Assembly (NCBI GenBank): GCA_964438205.1
Contig: CAYTJQ010000004.1
Span: 1-64,000, forward strand
Length of the DNA: 64,000 bases
Source of the DNA: Pseudohaliea sp964438205
Lineage (GTDB): Bacteria; Pseudomonadota; Gammaproteobacteria; Pseudomonadales; Halieaceae
Reading direction: 5' to 3'
Positions 15,986 through 23,777 of the stretch are shown here, piece by piece. Numbering within the stretch: position 1 is the first letter of the stretch; each line of letters starts with the position of its first letter. The position numbers and the translations under genes are program-made. The notes beneath the pieces were generated by a model. That model was given only the letters and a program-made list of their open reading frames with translations, did not search any database and was not told where the DNA came from.

Positions 15986-17424
15986 TGGATCTGTTCAACA
16001 AGCTGATTACCGCCGTTGTGCTCGGCGGTTTCATCACGGTGGCGGGTGTCGCCAACGCGCAGGATGACGCGGCGGCGGCCGGCGAAGCCCCGGCGGAGCC
16101 GGCGGTCGACAAGCGCGCGGAAGCCGCCAAGAGCCTGGAAGAACTCCTCGAGTTCGTGAAGCGCGGCCAGGTTGCCGAGCAGCAGGAGAACCGCGAGCGT
16201 GAACAGCGCTTCGCCCGGGAAAAGGCCAACCAGGCGCAGCTCCTCGAGGAAGCGGAAGCCGAGCGTGCCCGCCAGGAGCGTATCTCCGCGGAGCTCGAGG
16301 ACCAGTTCGAGGAGAACGAACTGCTCATCGCCGACAAGCAGGCCCAGCTCAAGGAGCGCCTCGGTGCCCTTACCGAGCTGTTCGGTCACCTGACCGCCGC
16401 CGCCGGCGACCTCAAGTCCAACCTCGAGGTGTCCCTGGTCTCCGCCCAGTACCCGAACCGCGGCGACTTCCTGACCGACCTCATCGACAAGATGAGCACG
16501 TCTGACTCGCTGCCCAAGATCACCGAGATCGAGCGCGTCTGGTACGAGATGCTGCGCGAGATCAGCGAGACCGGCAATGTCGTCCGCTTCAACACGGAAG
16601 TGGCCACCGCCACCGGCGAGCGCGCCGAGCGCGAGGTGGTCCGCATCGGTGCCTTCAACGTCGTCGACATGGAAGGCAACTACCTGTCCTACAACAACGA
16701 TCACCTGAGCGTGCTGCCGCGGCAGCCCGGTGGCGGCTATAACAGCTGGGCCGAGGAACTCGCCAACGCCAGCAGCGGCTTCCACAAGTTCGGCATCGAC
16801 CCGACCGGCCCGACCGGCGGCTCCTTCCTGGCGGCGATCATCGACAGCCCGACGATCGAGGAGCGCTGGCACCAGGGCGGCTACGTCGGCTACGCCATCA
16901 CCGCGATCGGTGTCTTCGCCCTGCTGCTGGCCGTGTTCCGCCTGGTGGTCCTGTCCGCGACCAGCGCCAAGGTGTCGAGCCAGCTCAAGAGTTCCAGCGC
17001 CAACAGCAACAACCCGCTGGGCCGGGTCCTCAAGATCCACGAGGACAACCCGAGCATGGATCCGGAAACCCTGGAGCTGAAAATGGCCGAGGGCGTGATG
17101 CGCGAGACGCCGAAGCTCGAGTCCGGCCTCACGCTGCTCAAGATCATCGCCGCGGTCGCCCCGCTCATGGGTCTGCTCGGTACGGTGACCGGCATGATCA
17201 TCACCTTCCAGGCTATCACCATCTTCGGTGCCGGCGATCCGAAGGCCATGGCCGGCGGTATCTCCAGCGCCCTGGTGACCACGGTACTCGGCCTGCTGGT
17301 GGCGATCCCGACGGTGCTCCTGCACACGGTCGTCAACGGTCGCGCGCAGCGCATCATCCATGTGCTCAACGAGCAGGCGACGGGTATTGTCGCCGAGCAC
17401 TCGGAAGGCAGCAGCAAGGCCTAG
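15985..17424 (+). CDS. ttpC: TtpC-like large MotA/TolQ/ExbB proton-channel protein
   Basis: A 479-residue member of the MotA/TolQ/ExbB family with a large N-terminal extension. Signal peptide (1-26), an E/R/Q-rich coiled coil (about 45-150) and a periplasmic domain precede three membrane segments near 300-320, 385-410 and 426-452. The last two carry the ExbB channel signature (APLMGLLGTVTGMI and AGGISSALVTTVLGLLVAIP). This matches TtpC, the extra component needed by Vibrio TonB2 systems. The ATG overlaps the upstream stop by one base. Confidence 0.88.
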   Translation: MDLFNKLITAVVLGGFITVAGVANAQDDAAAAGEAPAEPAVDKRAEAAKSLEELLEFVKRGQVAEQQENREREQRFAREKANQAQLLEEAEAERARQERISAELEDQFEENELLIADKQAQLKERLGALTELFGHLTAAAGDLKSNLEVSLVSAQYPNRGDFLTDLIDKMSTSDSLPKITEIERVWYEMLREISETGNVVRFNTEVATATGERAEREVVRIGAFNVVDMEGNYLSYNNDHLSVLPRQPGGGYNSWAEELANASSGFHKFGIDPTGPTGGSFLAAIIDSPTIEERWHQGGYVGYAITAIGVFALLLAVFRLVVLSATSAKVSSQLKSSSANSNNPLGRVLKIHEDNPSMDPETLELKMAEGVMRETPKLESGLTLLKIIAAVAPLMGLLGTVTGMIITFQAITIFGAGDPKAMAGGISSALVTTVLGLLVAIPTVLLHTVVNGRAQRIIHVLNEQATGIVAEHSEGSSKA

Positions 17425-17434
17425 GAGGATCACC

Positions 17435-17956
17435 ATGTCGGGAGGATTCCTCGAAACCATTCTCGCCTTCATGGACAAGGGCGGGAACGTGCTCTGGCTG
17501 ATCGCGATCCTGGTCTTCGTGATGTGGACCCTGATCTTCGAGCGGATCTGGTTCTTCAAGCTCGCCTGGCGCAAGGAGGTCTACCAGGTCATCAGTGCCT
17601 GGGAAGGCCGCGCCGAGCGCAAGTCGTGGAATGCGAAGCAGATCCGCATGCGCCTGCTGTCCCAGGCCAGGGAGCACATCAACGCGAACCTCCCCCTCAT
17701 CACCACCCTGGTGGCGCTCTGTCCCCTGCTGGGGCTGCTGGGCACGGTGACGGGGATGATCGAGGTGTTCAACGTCATGGCGGTCACCGGTGGTGGTGAT
17801 GCCAAGTCCATGGCCGGTGGCGTAGAACGCGCCACCATCCCGACCATGGCGGGCATGGTGGCGGCCCTCTCGGGCCTGTTTGCCAACACCTACCTCACGC
17901 GGATCGCCAACCGGGAGCAGGAGTACCTGCAGGATCAGCTGACCTCTGACCACTGA
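17435..17956 (+). CDS. exbB: ExbB-type proton channel subunit
   Basis: A 173-residue short ExbB2-type protein. First membrane segment near residues 15-35, then the cytoplasmic loop, then LITTLVALCPLLGLLGTVTGM and GGVERATIPTMAGMVAALSG membrane segments. With ExbD it forms the proton-motive-force-driven motor that energises TonB. SD aggagg lies 7 nt before ATG 17435. It follows the larger ttpC gene; a short and a long ExbB together are typical of TonB2 systems. Confidence 0.92.
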   Translation: MSGGFLETILAFMDKGGNVLWLIAILVFVMWTLIFERIWFFKLAWRKEVYQVISAWEGRAERKSWNAKQIRMRLLSQAREHINANLPLITTLVALCPLLGLLGTVTGMIEVFNVMAVTGGGDAKSMAGGVERATIPTMAGMVAALSGLFANTYLTRIANREQEYLQDQLTSDH

Positions 17957-17995
17957 TCCAGAGCACTCTGATCCCAAGCACAGGGTAAACAGTTA

Positions 17996-18406
17996 ATGCG
18001 CAGACTCGGCAAGAACCAGGAAGCGGACGAGCAGGCGGATATCGACCTCACGCCGATGCTGGACGTGGTCTTCATCATGCTCATCTTCTTCATCGTCGTC
18101 GCCTCCTTCATCAAGGAGGCGGGGATTGAAGTCAACCGGCCGGACAAGAACCAGTCGGACCCGTCGGACGCGACCAGTATCCTCGTGAACATCCGTTCCG
18201 ATGACCAGATCTGGATGGAGAACCGTCGCGTCGACGCCCGCGCCGTGCGCGCGAACATCCAGCGCCTCCTCGCCTCGGACCCGGAGCAGGCCGTGACGAT
18301 CAAGGTCGAGAAGGGTGCGACGGCCAACAGCGTCGTCGACGTGGCGGATGCCGCTCGCGAGGCAGGGGCCGGGGCGGTGAACTGGGCGAGCGCGGGGAAT
18401 CGCTGA
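17996..18406 (+). CDS. exbD: ExbD-type subunit, first copy
   Basis: A 136-residue ExbD/TolR protein: short cytoplasmic N-terminus, one membrane segment with the proton-pathway aspartate (DLTPMLDVVFIMLIFFIV) and a periplasmic C-terminal domain. It is followed after one base by a second exbD, which is unusual because Vibrio TonB2 operons carry one. The periplasmic parts differ clearly (this copy continues ASFIKEAGIEVNRPDKNQ), suggesting distinct partners or a heteromeric dimer. Confidence 0.92.
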   Translation: MRRLGKNQEADEQADIDLTPMLDVVFIMLIFFIVVASFIKEAGIEVNRPDKNQSDPSDATSILVNIRSDDQIWMENRRVDARAVRANIQRLLASDPEQAVTIKVEKGATANSVVDVADAAREAGAGAVNWASAGNR

Positions 18407-18407
18407 C

Positions 18408-18830
18408 ATGAGCATGAGAGAAGCCGCGGCCAAGAAGAAGGCCGCCGAAGAGGAAGCCGGCCAGATCGACCTGACGCCCATGCTGGACGTCGTGTTCATC
18501 ATGCTGATTTTCTTCATCGTCACCTCTTCCTTCGTCAAGGAGCCCGGCGTCGAGCTCTTCAAGCCGCAGGCGACGACCCAGGAAGAGTGCCCCCGGGGTA
18601 CCATCATCTTCGCGGTTGATGGTCGCGGGGATATCCACTACAACAAGAACAAGGTGCCGCTGGAGCGGGTGGCCCGCCTCACCGAGGTGGCCAAGAAGGA
18701 GGCGCCGCAGGCGAACCTGGTCATCCAGGTCGACCGCGAGACGCCGGCCTTCGTTGTCGAGCAGGTTTACGACGAGGTGCGTCCCCTGCTGACGTCGCCG
18801 CCCTGTATTTCAACGGATGACGAGGTATAA
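18408..18830 (+). CDS. exbD: ExbD-type subunit, second copy
   Basis: A 140-residue ExbD paralogue with the same membrane signature (DLTPMLDVVFIMLIFFIV) but a different periplasmic domain (TSSFVKEPGVELFKPQ, then a domain with VIQVDRETPAFVVEQVYDEV). It has an N-terminal KKKAAEEEAG cytoplasmic tail. Lies 5 nt before tonB. Two functional-looking ExbD copies in one operon suggest a mixed ExbD dimer or alternative complexes; both keep the membrane Asp. Confidence 0.92.
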   Translation: MSMREAAAKKKAAEEEAGQIDLTPMLDVVFIMLIFFIVTSSFVKEPGVELFKPQATTQEECPRGTIIFAVDGRGDIHYNKNKVPLERVARLTEVAKKEAPQANLVIQVDRETPAFVVEQVYDEVRPLLTSPPCISTDDEV

Positions 18831-18835
18831 GCGAG

Positions 18836-19441
18836 ATGGGCAACAGTCTAGTCAGGTCCCTGGTTGGTGCTTTGGTGGCCGTGCCCGTCGCCCTGGGCCT
18901 GTTCTTCCTCATGCAGGCCCTCATCGACCGGGAATACGAGCAGGAAGACATCAAGAACCGCAAGATCGCCGACATCGTGGTGCCCGAGCGGGAAATCGAC
19001 ATCAACGTCAAGGAAACCAAGCCGGAGAAGGTCGAGGATCCGGAAGAACCGCCCCCGGAAATGGAGCCCATGGAGGTGGATTTCGATACCGACCTCACCG
19101 TGGCGAACGTTGCGCCCGGCGCCAGTGTGGACGTTTCCATCAGCTCCTCGGGCATGGCGGCCGGCGACGGCGAGTACCTGCCCATCGTGAAGGTCGCACC
19201 GATCTACCCGCGGCGGGCACAGACCCGCGGCATCACCGGCTACTGCATCGTCGAGTACACGGTGACCAAGTCCGGTTCCATCCGTGATCCGCGGCCCGTC
19301 GACTGCGACCCGTCCGGCGTCTTCGAGCGCGCCTCCGTGAAGGCCGCGGAAAAGTTCAAGTACAAGCCGCGTGTCGTCGACGGCGAGCCCATCGAGGTGG
19401 CGGGGGTCCAGAACAAGTTCACCTACGAGCTGGAGAACTAG
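18836..19441 (+). CDS. tonB: TonB2-type energy transducer
   Basis: A 201-residue TonB: membrane anchor near residues 7-27, a short acidic/proline spacer (PEEPPPEMEPMEVDFD) and a C-terminal domain with VKVAPIYPRRAQTRGITGY and GYCIVEYTVTKSGSI. The spacer is short, as in TonB2 proteins, in contrast to the long Pro-Lys region of TonB1. It spans the periplasm to energise outer-membrane receptors such as the one at 40551-42806. Confidence 0.92.
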   Translation: MGNSLVRSLVGALVAVPVALGLFFLMQALIDREYEQEDIKNRKIADIVVPEREIDINVKETKPEKVEDPEEPPPEMEPMEVDFDTDLTVANVAPGASVDVSISSSGMAAGDGEYLPIVKVAPIYPRRAQTRGITGYCIVEYTVTKSGSIRDPRPVDCDPSGVFERASVKAAEKFKYKPRVVDGEPIEVAGVQNKFTYELEN

Positions 19442-19445
19442 GCCG

Positions 19446-20789
19446 ATGAGCAAGGCAAACGTCATCTTCCGTGCCGGATTGCGTGCTGGATTGCTGGCCG
19501 TGCCGGCCCTGGCGCTCCAGGTCGGCCTGACGCAGCTGCAGCACGGCGCCGGCTACCAGCCCCTGGGCAGCGCCGTCGCGCAGGAAGAACAGAAAGAGCA
19601 GGAAACGCGCCGCACCCCCGCGCTGCGCAACAAGGTCTACGAAGAGCTCGCCGAGGCCCAGGCCTTCGCCGAGGAAAAGAAGCTGGCCGAGGCGGCGAAG
19701 GTCCTCGACGGGATGCTGAAGAGTTCCGGCGGCAAGAACGAGCTGAACAGCTACGAGTTGGCCAACGTCTACAACCTGTACGCGTTCATCCACTACTCCA
19801 ACGAGGACTACGACAGGGCCCTGCAGGCCTACGAGAACGTGGTCCGGCAGCCGGAAATCCCGCTCGCCATGGAGATCAACACCCGCTACACCATCGCCCA
19901 GCTGTATTTCGTGCAGGAGCGCTGGCGCGAGGGTATCGATGCCCTCAAGCAGTGGTTCGCCATGAGCGATACGCCGAACGCGAACGCCTACGTGCTGCTG
20001 TCCCAGGGCTACTACCAGCTCAAGGACTACGATGAGGCGCTCAGGAACATCGAGACCGCGATTTCCATGTTCCGCGAGAAAAACAAGGTACCGAAGGAGC
20101 AGTGGTTCAACCTGGCGCGCTTCCTGTACATGGAGAAGAACCAGCTCGACAAGGCCCAGGCGGCGCTTGAGGAACTACTCTTCTTCTATCCGAAGAAGCA
20201 GTACTGGGTGCAGCTGAGCTACATTTATTCCGAGCGCCAGAACGAGTCCCGCCAGCTGGCGGCCATGGAGACGGCCTACGACCTGGACATGCTCGAAAAA
20301 GACGGCGAATACCGCAATGTCGCCTCCCTGTTCCTGTCACAGAACGTCCCCTACAAGGCCGGCAAGGTGCTGAAGGAAGGCTTCGAGGAGGAGATTGTCG
20401 AAGACAACTCCAAGAACTGGGAGCTGCTCGCCGGTGCCTGGCGCCAGGCGCAGGAGATCGACTGGGCGATCCCGGCCATGGAGAAGGCCGCGGCCAAGTC
20501 CGACTCCGGTGATCTCTACGCACGTCTCGGCAGCATCTACCTCGACGGCGAGCAGTTCGACAAGGCAATCGAGTCCATCAACAAGGGCCTGCAGCGCGGT
20601 GGTGTCAAGCGTCCGGACAACGCGCGCCTGGTGCTCGGCATGGCGTACTTCAACACCAACCAGTACGAGAAGGCCCGCGATGCCTTCCGGGCGGCGGGGC
20701 GGGACGAGCGTTCCAAGGAGTACGCCCGCCAGTGGATCAAGTACATGAACTCGGAGATCGAGCGTCAGCAGAAGCTCGCCGAGGGCTAA
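19446..20789 (+). CDS. TPR-repeat protein closing the TonB2-like operon
   Basis: A 447-residue exported protein with an N-terminal hydrophobic signal (about 8-28) and a solenoid of tetratricopeptide repeats through most of its length (for example YDRALQAYENV, YDEALRNIETAI, LDKAQAALEELLFFYP, FDKAIESINKGL, YEKARDAFRAAG). A TPR gene occupies the same last position in the Vibrio TonB2 operon. Likely a periplasmic scaffold for the complex; its partner is not known. A strong terminator follows. Confidence 0.88.
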   Translation: MSKANVIFRAGLRAGLLAVPALALQVGLTQLQHGAGYQPLGSAVAQEEQKEQETRRTPALRNKVYEELAEAQAFAEEKKLAEAAKVLDGMLKSSGGKNELNSYELANVYNLYAFIHYSNEDYDRALQAYENVVRQPEIPLAMEINTRYTIAQLYFVQERWREGIDALKQWFAMSDTPNANAYVLLSQGYYQLKDYDEALRNIETAISMFREKNKVPKEQWFNLARFLYMEKNQLDKAQAALEELLFFYPKKQYWVQLSYIYSERQNESRQLAAMETAYDLDMLEKDGEYRNVASLFLSQNVPYKAGKVLKEGFEEEIVEDNSKNWELLAGAWRQAQEIDWAIPAMEKAAAKSDSGDLYARLGSIYLDGEQFDKAIESINKGLQRGGVKRPDNARLVLGMAYFNTNQYEKARDAFRAAGRDERSKEYARQWIKYMNSEIERQQKLAEG

Positions 20790-20814
20790 GCGGCCGCTAA
20801 ACAGAAAATCAGGA

Positions 20815-20849
20815 CAAAAAAAGGGAGCCTTGCGGCTCCCTTTTTTTTT
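20815..20849. terminator. Bidirectional Rho-independent terminator
   Basis: Stem GGGAGCC (20823-20829) / GGCTCCC (20834-20840), loop TTGC, then nine Ts (20841-20849); eight As lie before the stem, so it can also end the minus-strand cold-shock transcript. It ends the TonB2-like operon. Confidence 0.95.
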
Positions 20850-20872
20850 CTTATTGCCTGAGCGGCGCCGCG

Positions 20873-21079
20873 TCAGATCGCGACGACGTTCTCGGCCTGG
20901 GGACCCTTCTGGCCGCTCGTCACGGTGAACTCGACCTTCTGGCCGTCGGTCAACGTGCGGAAGCCATCACCCTTGATTGCACTGAAGTGAACGAATACGT
21001 CCGGGCCGCCTTCCTGCTCAATGAAGCCGTAGCCCTTGGTCTCGTTAAACCACTTAACGGTGCCGGTTACTGTAGACAT
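20873..21079 (-). CDS. Cold-shock domain protein (CspA family)
   Basis: A 68-residue single cold-shock domain: GTVKWFNETKGYGFI (RNP1) and DVFVHFSAI (RNP2) and the C-terminal GPQAENVVAI. Binds single-stranded nucleic acid and acts as an RNA chaperone. Which Csp paralogue it is cannot be told from one copy. A long ~125-nt leader precedes it and it shares the terminator at 20815-20849 with the opposite operon. Confidence 0.95.
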   Translation of the reverse strand: MSTVTGTVKWFNETKGYGFIEQEGGPDVFVHFSAIKGDGFRTLTDGQKVEFTVTSGQKGPQAENVVAI

Positions 21080-21211
21080 ACTGAATTACCTTTCTAAAAC
21101 CCGGTGGTTACAACACCGGAAAATCCAATTGAACACTTATGGGTAACGAACCGAGGAACTGGAAGGATCTTCGACCGTGCGCATAAACGTGCCGGGCAAC
21201 CCGGCTCCTTG

Positions 21212-21217
21212 AGTGTA
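21212..21217 (-). promoter_or_regulatory. Extended -10 promoter element and long leader of the cold-shock gene
   Basis: On the minus strand TGCTACACT carries an extended -10 (TACACT at 21217-21212). The predicted start near 21205 gives a ~125-nt leader with a GC hairpin (gccgggttgcccggc, 21205-21191) at its very 5' end. Long structured leaders are typical of thermoregulated csp mRNAs. The rest of 21080-21302 shows no gene. Confidence 0.5.
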
Positions 21218-21302
21218 GCAGGTGATTGCGGCGTCGGCCGCAACCCGAAAAGGCCGAATGGGAAAATTCACATTTCAGGTCGTTCTGTCCTTTCGGCCCC
21301 GT

Positions 21303-22760
21303 TCAATCGACCGGGAGCAGCTTCAGCAGGTTGGTGCCGCCCGGCTGCCCCAGGACCTGGCCGCGAGTGAGCAGCAGCTCGTCGCCGCGGCCGAGGAAAC
21401 CGCGGGTGAGGAGGAACTCGATGGCCCGCTCCTCGACGGTGTCGGGGTCGGCCCCGGCGAAAGCCGAGGCATCGAAGTAGAGCGGGATCACGCCCCGGCA
21501 GAGGCTGAGCCGCTGTAGCGTACGATCCCGGCTGGACAGGGCGAAGATCGGCAGCCCGGAACTGAGCCGTGACATGAGCAGCGGCGTGGTGCCCGACTCG
21601 GTGAGGCAGGCGATGCCGCGGACGCGCCGGTAGTGGTTGGCGGCATAGATCGCGGCCATGGCGACCGTTTCCTGGGCACTGCCGAATTCCCGCTCGAGGC
21701 GGTAGCGGGAGGTCCGGGCCACCGGGTGCCGCTCCGCGCCCATGGCTGCATCGGCCATGGCCGCGACCACCTCGACGGGGTAGCGGCCGACGGCGGTCTC
21801 GGCGGAGAGCATGACCGCATCCGTGCCGTCGAGCACCGCGTTGGCCACATCGAAGACCTCTGCGCGGGTCGGCGTGGGGCTCTCGATCATGGACTCCATC
21901 ATCTGCGTGGCCGTGATCACCACCCGGTCGCTCTTGCGTGCGCGGGAGATGAGGTCTTTCTGGATGCCGATCAGCTCGGCGTCGCCCACCTCCACCCCCA
22001 GGTCCCCCCGGGCGACCATGATCCCGTCCGATGCCTTCAGGATCGCGTCCAGTACCTGGTCGTTGCCGACCACTTCTGCCCGTTCGATCTTCGCGACCAG
22101 GGCCGGCGCGAGCCCGCGCTCCTCGAGCAGTTCGCGAGCGAGGCGGATATCCTCGGTGCTGGAAACAAAGGAAACGGCGACGAAATCGGGTTGTATCGCA
22201 TCCAGGCTGCGGATGTCCGCGATATCCTTCCCGGTCAGTGCCGGCGCCGCGATGCCGCCGCCCAGGCGGTTGATACCCTTGCGGGCCGCCAGCCTGCCAC
22301 CGAGTTCCACGGTGCAGTCGATGGCGGTGCCGGTGACGTCATCCACGCGCAGGCGGAGCCGGCCGTCATCAAGCAGCAGCGTATCGCCAGGCGCCAGGTA
22401 CTGCGGCAGTTCCCGGAAGCCGTAGCCCACCGCTCGAACCGTTCCGTCCTCCTCGCCGAGGCTGCCGTCGAGACGGAAGCTGTCGCCACGCTCCAGCATG
22501 ACCGGGCCGTCGCGGAAGCCGGCGATGCGGATCTTCGGCCCCTGCAGGTCGGCGAGGATGCCCACGTAGCGGCCGGCGCGCTGGGCCTCCTGGCGCACCC
22601 GGCGGGCCACCTGCGCATGGTGCCCGGCGCTGCCGTGGCTGAAGTTCAGGCGGAAGACGTCAACGCCTGCGCGGACCAGGCGACCGAGCACGGCTTCGCT
22701 CTCGCTGCCCGGGCCGATGGTGGCGACGATCTTGGTGCGGCGGTGAATGCGCTGGGTCAC
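21303..22760 (-). CDS. pyk: Pyruvate kinase
   Basis: A 485-residue glycolytic enzyme making pyruvate and ATP from PEP and ADP. Motifs: TKIVATIGPGSES, FRLNFSHG, the metal/catalytic stretch MVARGDLGVEV and the signature TATQMMESMI with PTRAEVFDVANAVLDGTD. A regular A/B/C domain arrangement with full length. Its ATG overlaps the glpQ stop (ATGA), so it is translated from the calB-glpQ-pyk transcript. Confidence 0.95.
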   Translation of the reverse strand: MTQRIHRRTKIVATIGPGSESEAVLGRLVRAGVDVFRLNFSHGSAGHHAQVARRVRQEAQRAGRYVGILADLQGPKIRIAGFRDGPVMLERGDSFRLDGSLGEEDGTVRAVGYGFRELPQYLAPGDTLLLDDGRLRLRVDDVTGTAIDCTVELGGRLAARKGINRLGGGIAAPALTGKDIADIRSLDAIQPDFVAVSFVSSTEDIRLARELLEERGLAPALVAKIERAEVVGNDQVLDAILKASDGIMVARGDLGVEVGDAELIGIQKDLISRARKSDRVVITATQMMESMIESPTPTRAEVFDVANAVLDGTDAVMLSAETAVGRYPVEVVAAMADAAMGAERHPVARTSRYRLEREFGSAQETVAMAAIYAANHYRRVRGIACLTESGTTPLLMSRLSSGLPIFALSSRDRTLQRLSLCRGVIPLYFDASAFAGADPDTVEERAIEFLLTRGFLGRGDELLLTRGQVLGQPGGTNLLKLLPVD

Positions 22761-23770
22761 GGGTTCCTCTGCAGGTAGGCACGGGCACGGTCCGGGAAGT
22801 CCGTGAACAGGCCGTCCACACCGAGCCGGTCCACGAAGAGCGCCAGGAGTGCTTCAAAGCTGTCGATGCCCGCGGGGAGGGCATCGCTGCGGAAGGTGTA
22901 GGGATGGACCAGCAGCCCGGCGGCGTGGGCGCGCTCGACCAGGTCCGTGACCCGTGCCTCGCCCTCCGCATCACGGCCGCGATAGAGGCGGCCGATCCAG
23001 GGACCGATCCCGGTCGCGTAGCGGGCTACCGCGGCCAGCCCGGCGTCCGTGACCAGCGCGTCGTAGTCCACGCCCCGCACCTCGCCCCAGTCGTTCTCGG
23101 CGATCAGCTGGATGCGCGGCAGCGGTGAGCGGAACTCCTCGGCCAGGCGCCGGAGCGTCGCCGGCTCGAAGCTCTGCAGGAACACGGGGCTGTCGGCCCG
23201 GTGCCAGTCCGCCACCTCGAGCACCCGGAGCACCGCCGCGGGGAGGTCCTTGCCCTCGGCCCGGTGGAAGTGATCCCCCTTCAGCTCGATGTAGAGGCCG
23301 GCACGCCGGCCGCGGCTCTGGTTCAGGCCGTCGATGAGGGCGATTTCCTCGGCGAGGGTGGGCACCGTGAACAGGGCGCGGTCGGCGGGAAAGCGCTGCG
23401 GGAAGGCCGGCTCGCCGTCGGCGGCGCGGCGCTCGCCGGCCGCGAGGGTGCGGATCTCCGCCAGGGTGAAGTCGATGGCGTACCAGTGGCCGTCGTCGCG
23501 CGCCCGGCCGGGGAAACGCCGGGCGACATCGGTCGTACCCTCGAGGTGGATATCGTGGAGGACGATGGGCACGTCGTCGGCGGTGAGCACCACGTCCTGC
23601 TCGATGTAGTCCGCGCCCATGCCGTGCGCGAGGGCCTTCGCGGCGAGCGTGTGCTCCGGGAGGTAGCCGCTGGCGCCCCGGTGGGCGATGACCAGGGTGT
23701 CAGCCATGGCGAGCGCCGTGAACAGCGGCAGGACCGCGGCGGAACAGAGTAACAGCAACCACCGAGTCAC
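22757..23770 (-). CDS. glpQ: Periplasmic glycerophosphodiester phosphodiesterase
   Basis: A 337-residue exported GDPD enzyme hydrolysing glycerophosphodiesters to glycerol-3-phosphate and alcohol. Signal peptide of ~23 residues ending AMA-DT. Catalytic region HRGASGYLPEHT, metal ligands in YIEQDVVLTADDVPIVLHD, and IELKGD in the barrel; C-terminal GVDGLFTDFPD. GTG start at 23770, 7 nt after calB. Length matches GlpQ (~358). Confidence 0.93.
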   Translation of the reverse strand: MTRWLLLLCSAAVLPLFTALAMADTLVIAHRGASGYLPEHTLAAKALAHGMGADYIEQDVVLTADDVPIVLHDIHLEGTTDVARRFPGRARDDGHWYAIDFTLAEIRTLAAGERRAADGEPAFPQRFPADRALFTVPTLAEEIALIDGLNQSRGRRAGLYIELKGDHFHRAEGKDLPAAVLRVLEVADWHRADSPVFLQSFEPATLRRLAEEFRSPLPRIQLIAENDWGEVRGVDYDALVTDAGLAAVARYATGIGPWIGRLYRGRDAEGEARVTDLVERAHAAGLLVHPYTFRSDALPAGIDSFEALLALFVDRLGVDGLFTDFPDRARAYLQRNP

Positions 23771-23777
23771 CGGTGGC

